Shown: positions 1-5,433 of the stretch, one piece after another
Layout: every line of letters starts with the position of its first letter
How positions within the stretch are numbered: the stretch's first letter is position 1
NCBI GenBank assembly: GCA_020630835.1
Contig: JAHDIL010000059.1
Location: forward strand, 1 to 5,811
DNA: 5,811 nucleotides
Direction of reading: 5' to 3'
Source: Verrucomicrobiota bacterium
GTDB lineage: Bacteria > Verrucomicrobiota > Verrucomicrobiia > Verrucomicrobiales > DEV007
Notes under the pieces: generated by a model
What the model was told of the DNA's origin: nothing
Databases searched by the model: none
The model's input: only the letters and a program-made list of their open reading frames with translations
Translations under genes and position numbers: made by a program

Positions 1-99
1 AGCGGCGTATTGGGCAGAAGATCCGCGCGTGACGACTGAGGCGTTTTGCGAGATTTCATATTTGCTTTGCTGAGCATTCTAGGGAACAAACACAGCCAT
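1..99. other. Upstream region of gpmI, possible tail of a preceding gene
   Basis: No gene can be firmly assigned here. On the plus strand, the frame starting at base 2 is open from the window edge to a TGA at 71-73 and reads AAYWAEDPRVTTEAFCEISY followed by LLC. That is protein-like in composition and could be the C-terminus of an upstream gene, but I do not recognise it. On the minus strand an ATG at 59-57 (or in-frame at 77-75) opens a frame that runs off the left edge, so a divergent gene is also possible. An AGGG at 81-84 is purine-rich but sits about 15 nt before the gpmI ATG, too far for a good ribosome binding site. I see no convincing promoter for gpmI, which fits cotranscription with something to the left. 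Confidence 0.3.
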
Positions 100-1629
100 A
101 TGGCGAAAAAACCTGTTGTCTTGATTATTCGTGATGGGTGGGGTGACAACCCTGCAGGTCCTGAGGGAGCGGAAGCGACCGGAGATTGTCCGCGTCTGGC
201 AGATACCCCGAGCACAGATCGACTGATGGAAACCTACCCTGTCTCTCACCTGAGCGGCAGCGGGCTCGATGTCGGGCTGCCTGATGGGCAGATGGGGAAC
301 TCAGAGGTAGGCCACCTTAATCTCGGAGCAGGCCGTATTGTTTACCAGGATTTCACCCGCATTAATAAATCGATCGACGATAGTGAATTGGCCTCCCTAC
401 CAAACATTGTTGAAGCCTTCTCGAAGGCGAAGGGCAGGCGATTGCATCTCGTTGGACTGATCTCAGATGGCGGCGTGCACAGTCATCAAGATCACATGAT
501 CGCTCTGGCAGACGCAGCGAAGGCTGCCGGAGTGGACGATATCTTTGTCCACGCAATAACGGATGGGCGCGATACGTCGCCAACTGGCGGAACCGGCTAT
601 CTCGCTCATTGTGAGAGTGGGCTGCAGAGCTCGGGTGCGCGAATCGCCACCGTCGTAGGTCGCTATTATGCGATGGACCGAGACACGCGTTGGGAGCGGA
701 CGAAGCTGGCTTGGGACGCCATTGTTCACGGAGTGGGAGAAGTATCCGCCAAGTCACCATCCGCAGCCGTTGCCGAGAAATACGAGGCGGATCTAACCGA
801 TGAGTTTATGCCGGCACTGATTTTTGAGGAGTCTGAGACCACTCGAGTCCGCGAGGGAGATGTCGTGCTTTGTTTCAACTTCCGGGCTGACCGTGCGCGC
901 CAGTTTTCCCAGGCTATCCTAAAGGATGATTTCGACGGTTTCGACCGTGGGGAGTGGGGTGCCGTTTCTTACTACACTCTCACCGAATATGATGAGACTT
1001 ACGATTGTCCCGTTATCTTCGCTCCTGAAGAGCTTGTGAATACTTTAGGCGAGGTCGCGGCTAAGGCTGGCCTTACTCAGTTGCGGATCGCTGAGACCGA
1101 AAAATATCCGCATGTTTCGTTCTTCTTTAATGGAGGTGTTGAGGAGCCCTACACAGGCGAAGACCGACAGGTGCTGCCTTCGCCTCAAGATGTGAAAACT
1201 TATGATGAAAAGCCGGAGATGTCTGCCAGGGATGTCACCGACACCGTGCTCGACCGGATCGAAAATTATGATATGGCGATCATTAACTTCGCCAATCCTG
1301 ATATGGTAGGGCATACGGGGAACGTCCCTGCTGCTATCAAGGCGGTGGAGTTCATTGATCAATGCGTTGATCAGGTCGTCGAGAAAGTGCTATCGCTCGG
1401 TGGCCAGCTGCTCATCACGGCTGATCACGGGAACTGCGAAAAGATGATTGGTGAGGACGGCAAGCCCCACACTGCCCACACCACTAATCCGGTGCATCTT
1501 ATCTATGTGGCACCAGATGCCGAAGGTAAAACGCTCCAGGACGGTATTCTCGCTGACATTGCGCCGACGATGCTGCACCTCATGGGGGTTGCTCAACCCG
1601 TCGAGATGACGGGTAAGGTGCTCGTCTAG
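100..1629 (+). CDS. gpmI: 2,3-bisphosphoglycerate-independent phosphoglycerate mutase (iPGM)
   Basis: This cytosolic enzyme interconverts 3-phosphoglycerate and 2-phosphoglycerate in lower glycolysis and gluconeogenesis. It works through a phosphoserine intermediate and needs two divalent metals, usually Mn2+. The 509 residues match the usual ~510. Visible motifs are DGWG (metal Asp12), QMGNSEVGH with catalytic Ser68, GGVHSH (His127), DGRDT (155-159), RYYAMDRD (Arg188, Arg194), FRADRAR (Arg262, Arg265), EKYPHV (Lys335), NPDMVGH (Asp401, His405), ADHGN (Asp442, His443) and AHTTNP (His460). By comparison with the Geobacillus enzyme this is the full substrate and bimetal set, so the protein should be active. 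ATG 100 is chosen because MAKKPVVLIIRDGWG is where family members begin. The in-frame TTG at 46 would add 18 residues with no family counterpart. Residues 16-36 form a longer loop than in E. coli. It converges on the phosphatase gene, with 5 nt between the stop codons. Confidence 0.97.
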   Translation: MAKKPVVLIIRDGWGDNPAGPEGAEATGDCPRLADTPSTDRLMETYPVSHLSGSGLDVGLPDGQMGNSEVGHLNLGAGRIVYQDFTRINKSIDDSELASLPNIVEAFSKAKGRRLHLVGLISDGGVHSHQDHMIALADAAKAAGVDDIFVHAITDGRDTSPTGGTGYLAHCESGLQSSGARIATVVGRYYAMDRDTRWERTKLAWDAIVHGVGEVSAKSPSAAVAEKYEADLTDEFMPALIFEESETTRVREGDVVLCFNFRADRARQFSQAILKDDFDGFDRGEWGAVSYYTLTEYDETYDCPVIFAPEELVNTLGEVAAKAGLTQLRIAETEKYPHVSFFFNGGVEEPYTGEDRQVLPSPQDVKTYDEKPEMSARDVTDTVLDRIENYDMAIINFANPDMVGHTGNVPAAIKAVEFIDQCVDQVVEKVLSLGGQLLITADHGNCEKMIGEDGKPHTAHTTNPVHLIYVAPDAEGKTLQDGILADIAPTMLHLMGVAQPVEMTGKVLV

Positions 1630-1634
1630 TGAAA

Positions 1635-2120
1635 CTACCTTGGGGTGAAGGATGCGATGCTATGATGAAATGTCATAGCATCGAGTCCGTCGCTAATGAG
1701 TCGGGCATCGACTCCGATCGCCTGCACGTCAGCAATGTTGCGCGGTTCATCATCGAAGAAGAGCATTTCGGAATAGGGGATGCCTGTTTCCTTCTGTAGA
1801 CTGGCGAAATGCTGCGTTTTTTCGCCTGGGTAGATTTCTTGGAAAGGGAAGCGATGGGGCAGGTCCATCAGATCTAGTAGCTGACGGGCCCAGCCAGGTT
1901 CAGTCGTTCGCGAGGCGAGAGCCATTGGGATCTCGTTGGTATCGCACCATTCTAGGATCTCGGGGACATCAGGATACAGGCTCATCACTTTGCCGCGCTG
2001 GTCATAGATTTCTCCCTGACGTCTCTGGTAAGGCGGTGAGGAGCAATCAACCCAAACTCCGCCACAGTCCCAAAGTGTGAAATCGAGGTCAAAGACGATG
2101 AGGGAAGGGGACGTTGCCAT
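1635..2120 (-). CDS. Magnesium-dependent phosphatase-1 (MDP-1)-like HAD phosphatase
   Basis: This 161-residue cytosolic protein is a HAD-superfamily phosphatase of the magnesium-dependent phosphatase-1 family. Motif I is DLDFT, with nucleophile Asp11 and acid/base Asp13. Motif II is ASRT, with Ser70. Motif III is Lys101 in IYPGEKTQHF, and motif IV is FFDDE, with Asp123 and Asp124. These positions fall almost exactly on those of mouse MDP-1 (D11, D13, S69, K100, D123). The family also shares LYPDVPEIL and EIYPGEK. MDP-1 has been reported to act on phosphotyrosine and on sugar-phosphate adducts of proteins (fructosamine-6-phosphates). The natural bacterial substrate is not settled, so sugar-adduct repair is only a suggestion. 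There is almost no cap domain, as usual for the family. ATG 2120 is chosen because it gives MATSPSLIVFDLD, the expected N-terminus, although no clear Shine-Dalgarno precedes it. It is transcribed divergently from acnB and convergently with gpmI. Confidence 0.9.
   Translation of the reverse strand: MATSPSLIVFDLDFTLWDCGGVWVDCSSPPYQRRQGEIYDQRGKVMSLYPDVPEILEWCDTNEIPMALASRTTEPGWARQLLDLMDLPHRFPFQEIYPGEKTQHFASLQKETGIPYSEMLFFDDEPRNIADVQAIGVDARLISDGLDAMTFHHSIASFTPR
1655..1683. repeat. Perfect 11-bp inverted repeat, possible bidirectional terminator
   Basis: CGATGCTATGA (1655-1665) and its exact reverse complement TCATAGCATCG (1673-1683) flank a 7-nt loop, TGAAATG. The stem starts 26 nt after the gpmI stop codon, where a terminator for gpmI would be expected. 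However, it lies inside the last 16 codons of the convergent phosphatase gene. Neither side is followed by a T-run, so it is not a textbook intrinsic terminator. It may instead stall polymerase, stabilise the 3' ends of both converging transcripts, or bind a protein. The structure is directly visible; the role is inference. Confidence 0.5.
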
Positions 2121-2186
2121 AAGCTATGGGGGGTAACGAGCAAGGATAGGCGCAGATTTACGCAGTATCCAGCGGCAGAAAATCGC

Positions 2187-2216
2187 TTGAAACGATAGGT
2201 GACAGGCTCGTAATAT
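2187..2216 (+). promoter_or_regulatory. Predicted sigma-70-type promoter of acnB
   Basis: TTGAAA at 2187-2192 and TAATAT at 2211-2216 are separated by 18 nt, a good match to the housekeeping promoter consensus. Transcription would start around 2222-2224, leaving only about 5-7 nt before the acnB ATG at 2229. The nearest Shine-Dalgarno-like bases, AGG at 2217-2219, would then lie outside the transcript. The boxes are visible; their use is inferred. Confidence 0.65.
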
Positions 2217-2227
2217 AGGCCGCCTGT
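2202..2227. promoter_or_regulatory. Inverted repeat framing the acnB -10 box, candidate operator
   Basis: ACAGGC (2202-2207) and GCCTGT (2222-2227) form a perfect 6-bp inverted repeat with a 14-nt gap. The predicted -10 box sits near the centre, and the right arm overlaps the predicted start site. A dimeric repressor bound here would block the promoter. Six-base arms can arise by chance, so this is tentative. Confidence 0.35.
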
Positions 2228-2228
2228 T

Positions 2229-5012
2229 ATGAGCCATTATTCAGAATATCTTGAGGAAATCGAAAGCCGCAAAGCGGAAGATCTGCACCCAAAACCGATC
2301 GATGGAGCGGAGCTTCTGACAGAGATCATCGAGCAGATCAAAGATGAGAGTAACGAGCATCGCGCCGACTCTCTACAGTTCCTCATCTATAACACCCTGC
2401 CTGGCACGACGGCGGCGGCTGGTGTGAAAGCGGCTTTCCTGAAAGAGGTCATCCTCGGTCAGCAAGTCCTCGCTGAAATTACGCCTGATTTCGCGTTTGA
2501 GCTGCTTTCCCACATGAAAGGTGGCCCATCTGTAGCTGTGCTTCTCGATCTAGCTCTTGGTGAGGACGCGGGAATCGCCCAGAAAGCTGCGGATGTTCTC
2601 AAGACGCAGGTGTTCCTCTACGACGCCGATACGGAGCGTCTCAAAGTTGCTCACGAGTCAGGCAATGCGGTGGCCACAGAGATCCTGAAAAGCTACGCGG
2701 CGGCCGAGTTTTTCACCAAGCTTCCCGACGTTGCCGAGACCATCGACATCGTCACGTATGTGGCAGGTGAGGGGGACATCTCTACCGATCTTCTCTCTCC
2801 CGGTAATCAGGCGCACTCTCGCTCAGATCGTGAGCTTCACGGAAAATGCATGATCTCAGAGGCGGCTCAGAAAGAGATCCAGGCCCTGCAGAAAATTCAT
2901 CCGAACAAGAGCGTCATGCTCATCGCTGAGAAAGGCACGATGGGGGTCGGTTCATCCCGGATGTCCGGCGTGAATAATGTTGCCCTCTGGACCGGTATGC
3001 AGGCCAGTTCCTATGTGCCGTTTGTAAACATCTTCCCTGTCGTAGCGGGAACGAATGGGATCTCTCCCATCTTCCTCACCACGGTCAGCGTGACCGGGGG
3101 AATCGGCATCGACCTGAAGAACTGGGTGAAGAAAAAGGATGCTGAAGGTAACACCGTTCTCGATGAGAGCGGGGATCCCGTCCTCGAACAAGTCTACTCC
3201 GTCGATACCGGCACCGTCCTCACTATCGATACGAAAGCGAAAAAGCTACTTCAGGGTGACTCGGAGCTCGCTGATATCTCCTCAGCGCTTACTCCGCAGA
3301 AGAAAGAATTTATCCGAGCTGGTGGATCCTACGCCGTCGTCTTCGGCAAGAAGCTGCAGACCTTTGCTGCGCAGACTCTCGGAGTCGAGGCACCTGCCGT
3401 ATTCGCTCCCTCCAAGGAGATTTCCCACGAAGGCCAAGGGCTTACGGCTGTGGAGAAGATCTTCAATCGTAACGTTGTTGGCGCTACTCCTGGGCTGACT
3501 TTGCATGCTGGCTCGGACGTCCGTGTCGAGGTCAATATCGTTGGTTCTCAGGATACCACGGGTCTCATGACCTCGCAGGAACTGGAGGCTATGGCGGCGA
3601 CGGTCATTTCCCCAATCGTAGACGCGGCCTACCAGTCCGGCTGCCACACGGCGTCGGTTTGGGACAAGAAAGCCCAGGCTAATATCCCTAAACTGATGTC
3701 TTTCATGAATGAGTTTGGCCTCATCACAGCACGCGATCCGATCGGAGGCTATCACGCGATGACTGACGTCATTCACAAAGTGCTCAACGATTTGACTGTC
3801 GATGAGTGGGCCATCATCATCGGGGGCGACTCGCATACACGGATGTCGAAAGGTGTGGCCTTCGGCGCAGACTCCGGAACGGTTGCTTTGGCATTGGCGA
3901 CAGGGGAGGCTTCTATGCCCATCCCTGAATCTGTGAAAGTCACTTTCGAGGGCGACCTCAAGGATCACATGGATTTCCGCGATGTTGTGCATGCTACTCA
4001 GGCGCAGATGCTGAAAAAATTTGGCGAAAACGTCTTCCAAGGCCGTGTCATTGAGGTGCACCTCGGAACCTTGCCTGCCGATCAGGCCTTCACCTTCACA
4101 GACTGGACGGCAGAGATGAAAGCGAAAGCTTCTATCTGTATTTCACAGGACGATACCCTTATCGAGTCCCTCGAAATCGCCAAAAGTCGCATTCAGATCA
4201 TGATCGAAAAAGGCATGGATAACAAAGGTCAGGTGCTACAGGGCCTCGTGAATATGGCCGACAAGCGTATCGCTGAGATCCGTTCTGGCGACAAGCCGGC
4301 TTTGCGCCCCGACGATAGTGCGAAATACCACGCAGAGTTCGTCGTTGATCTCAATCAGATCGTCGAGCCGATGATCGCTGACCCAGATGTTCATAACGAT
4401 GATGTGTCTAAGCGCTACACCCACGACACCATTCGTGACCTTACTTACTACGGAGGCGAGAAAGCCGTCGATCTCGGTTTTGTCGGTTCGTGCATGGTGC
4501 ACAAAGGAGACCTTAAAATCGTCGCGCAGATGCTGCGGAATTTGGAGTCAGATGCAGGGCGTGTAGAGTTTAAGGCTCCGCTCGTCGTAGCAGCCCCTAC
4601 CTACAACATCATTGATGAGTTGAAGGAGGAGGGAGATTGGGATGTGCTGCAGAAATACAGTGGATTCGAGTTTGATGACAGTGCACCGAAGCAGGCCGCT
4701 CGCACTGAATATGAGAACCTCCTCTATCTCGAGCGCCCTGGCTGTAACCTCTGCATGGGCAACCAGGAGAAGGCTGCCAAGGGTGATACCGTTATGGCCA
4801 CCTCTACGCGTCTCTTCCAAGGCCGCGTTGTTGAAGACTCCGAGCGCAAGAAAGGGGAGTCGCTCCTCGCTTCGACGCCAGTTGTTGTGCTTTCTGCCAT
4901 CCTAGGCCGCATCCCAACCATTGAGGAATACACCAAGGCTGTTGACGGGATCAACCTTACTAAGTTCGCACCGCCACTTGAGAAGTTGAGCGTGGCAGCG
5001 GCTTTCGTGTAA
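2229..5012 (+). CDS. acnB: Aconitate hydratase B (bifunctional aconitase / 2-methylisocitrate dehydratase)
   Basis: This cytosolic [4Fe-4S] enzyme isomerises citrate to isocitrate via cis-aconitate in the TCA cycle. AcnB enzymes can also hydrate 2-methyl-cis-aconitate in propionate breakdown. Order along the 927 residues: an N-terminal helical (HEAT-like) domain to about 165, a swivel domain containing GVGSSRMSGVNN (about residues 240-250), then the catalytic domains. Those show GSQDTTG (439-445), CHTAS (472-476) and GGDSHTR (532-538). The cluster ligands are Cys755 in GSCMVH and Cys839 and Cys842 in GCNLCMGN. ATSTR (857-861) lies near the C-terminus. All cluster and active-site motifs are intact. 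It is longer than E. coli AcnB (865 aa); cluster Cys 1 and 2 are 84 residues apart instead of 59. From memory it resembles the Bacteroidota form closely. ATG 2229 is supported by the family N-terminus (YLEEIESRKAEDLHPKP). It is probably monocistronic, as hairpins follow. Confidence 0.97.
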   Translation: MSHYSEYLEEIESRKAEDLHPKPIDGAELLTEIIEQIKDESNEHRADSLQFLIYNTLPGTTAAAGVKAAFLKEVILGQQVLAEITPDFAFELLSHMKGGPSVAVLLDLALGEDAGIAQKAADVLKTQVFLYDADTERLKVAHESGNAVATEILKSYAAAEFFTKLPDVAETIDIVTYVAGEGDISTDLLSPGNQAHSRSDRELHGKCMISEAAQKEIQALQKIHPNKSVMLIAEKGTMGVGSSRMSGVNNVALWTGMQASSYVPFVNIFPVVAGTNGISPIFLTTVSVTGGIGIDLKNWVKKKDAEGNTVLDESGDPVLEQVYSVDTGTVLTIDTKAKKLLQGDSELADISSALTPQKKEFIRAGGSYAVVFGKKLQTFAAQTLGVEAPAVFAPSKEISHEGQGLTAVEKIFNRNVVGATPGLTLHAGSDVRVEVNIVGSQDTTGLMTSQELEAMAATVISPIVDAAYQSGCHTASVWDKKAQANIPKLMSFMNEFGLITARDPIGGYHAMTDVIHKVLNDLTVDEWAIIIGGDSHTRMSKGVAFGADSGTVALALATGEASMPIPESVKVTFEGDLKDHMDFRDVVHATQAQMLKKFGENVFQGRVIEVHLGTLPADQAFTFTDWTAEMKAKASICISQDDTLIESLEIAKSRIQIMIEKGMDNKGQVLQGLVNMADKRIAEIRSGDKPALRPDDSAKYHAEFVVDLNQIVEPMIADPDVHNDDVSKRYTHDTIRDLTYYGGEKAVDLGFVGSCMVHKGDLKIVAQMLRNLESDAGRVEFKAPLVVAAPTYNIIDELKEEGDWDVLQKYSGFEFDDSAPKQAARTEYENLLYLERPGCNLCMGNQEKAAKGDTVMATSTRLFQGRVVEDSERKKGESLLASTPVVVLSAILGRIPTIEEYTKAVDGINLTKFAPPLEKLSVAAAFV

Positions 5013-5029
5013 CGAAGCAGTCTACGGAG

Positions 5030-5047
5030 CGGCGACTTTAGTCGCCG
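5030..5047 (+). terminator. Hairpin after acnB, probable terminator
   Basis: CGGCGACT (5030-5037) pairs perfectly with AGTCGCCG (5040-5047), with only TT at the tip (in RNA, effectively a shorter stem with a UUUA loop). It begins 18 nt after the acnB stop codon. The T-rich stretch GGATTTT ends at 5060, about 13 nt past the stem, further than in a classical intrinsic terminator. It may instead be an intergenic repeat element that also ends or protects the acnB transcript. Confidence 0.5.
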
Positions 5048-5061
5048 TTAGTTGGATTTTG

Positions 5062-5083
5062 GACTGCCGGCATCTTGCCAGTC
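5062..5083. repeat. Second, bulged hairpin of a REP-like pair
   Basis: GACT (5062-5065) pairs with AGTC (5080-5083), and GGCA (5069-5072) pairs with TGCC (5076-5079) around the loop TCT. A 3-nt bulge, GCC (5066-5068), lies on the left arm. The 'GGCATCTTGCC' core resembles a kind of intergenic hairpin I associate with dispersed repeats in several bacterial phyla, but copy number cannot be judged from one window. Its right edge coincides with the stop codon of the transposase remnant. Confidence 0.45.
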
Positions 5084-5319
5084 TAAACCTTGGTTGTAGG
5101 GTGTTTCTGCCCTCTCCTCTCTTTCGGTGTATTCACGCCTACAGGCTTTGCCATCAGCTTAATCGCGTATTTGCGATCATACCCTGTAACCTCAATGGAC
5201 TCGTCGAGGAGCCGGGTTTTTCTCTCTCTACCGCGGTTTTGATACCTGAATCGCATCTTCTGTAGATATTTGCCTGCTGCTTTTTGCTCATGTCGGATGG
5301 ATGGGCTATCCGGTGTCAT
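5083..5319 (-). pseudogene. Truncated N-terminus of an integrase-type (DDE) transposase
   Basis: The 78-codon frame begins MTPDSPSIRHEQKAAGKYLQ and contains RYQNRGRERKTRLLDE, then TGYDRKYAIKLM. A basic helix followed by 'LLDE...TGY.RKYAIKLL' is the N-terminal DNA-binding segment I recognise from large integrase-like transposases with an rve-type catalytic domain. Such proteins are normally several hundred residues long. Here the frame stops at 5083 after a low-quality tail (RRGQKHPTTKV), and no DDE catalytic region lies in the 70 bases between it and acnB. It is therefore an internally deleted IS remnant with no transposase activity expected. I cannot name the IS family. A very short expressed DNA-binding peptide is possible but unlikely. 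Confidence 0.6.
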
Positions 5320-5375
5320 TTATTATGGCTCAACTTGGACTAGCGAGTCAGGCTAAAGTTATACCATATCAAACA

Positions 5376-5418
5376 AGTTTACCTCAGTTTATCAAAATCT
5401 TGTAAACTTAGATAAATT
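5376..5418. promoter_or_regulatory. Symmetric four-hexamer array, candidate operator of the ATPase gene
   Basis: AGTTTA (5376-5381) and AGTTTA (5386-5391) are followed after 11 nt by TAAACT (5403-5408) and TAAATT (5413-5418, one mismatch). Within each pair the hexamers start 10 nt apart, one helical turn, and the two pairs are mirror images about position 5397. The right half overlaps the predicted -35 box. This layout suits two cooperating repressor dimers. The repeats are visible; the regulatory role is inference, and AT-rich sequence raises the chance background. Confidence 0.45.
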
Positions 5419-5427
5419 TAGTATATT
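5400..5427 (+). promoter_or_regulatory. Predicted promoter giving a leaderless transcript
   Basis: TTGTAA (5400-5405) and TATATT (5422-5427) are separated by 16 nt. The expected start site, about 7 nt after the -10 box, coincides with the ATG at 5434. No Shine-Dalgarno sequence precedes that ATG, which agrees with leaderless translation. Confidence 0.5.
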
Positions 5428-5433
5428 TGAGTT

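Larger units (their letters stand above)
5013..5433. other. Gene-poor accessory junction between acnB and the ATPase gene
   Basis: These 421 bases hold no intact gene. In order they contain two hairpins (5030-5083), a minus-strand transposase remnant (5083-5319), a short stretch with no recognisable feature (5320-5375), and an AT-rich control region for the next gene. Composition shifts from the balanced coding sequence of acnB to strongly AT-rich after about 5350, which suggests a junction between core and acquired DNA. The end of the original IS probably lies between 5320 and 5345, but I could not identify terminal repeats or a target duplication. Confidence 0.55.

Noticed and set aside
46..99. 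TTG start at 46 adding 18 residues to gpmI
   Set aside because: The extension has no family counterpart and no ribosome binding site, and the ATG at 100 gives the canonical GpmI N-terminus.
2151..2165. Direct repeat CGCAG (2151-2155 and 2161-2165) upstream of acnB
   Set aside because: Five bases repeated once is within chance expectation and does not line up with the promoter.
3139..3498. Plus-strand open frame of 119 codons within acnB
   Set aside because: It is an out-of-frame shadow of the aconitase gene with a Ser/Arg-rich, low-complexity translation.
3282..4061. Long minus-strand open frame (259 codons) inside acnB
   Set aside because: It is antisense to highly conserved aconitase motifs, its composition is what reverse reading of a biased coding sequence gives, and I see no recognisable domain.
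5013..5083. Iron-responsive-element-like hairpin after acnB, since E. coli AcnB can bind its own mRNA 3' region
   Set aside because: Neither hairpin has a CAGUGN-type loop or the bulged-C geometry; the pairing looks like a terminator or intergenic repeat.
5059..5265. Plus-strand open frame opposite the transposase remnant
   Set aside because: The minus-strand reading matches a transposase N-terminus, while the plus reading resembles nothing and has no start signals.
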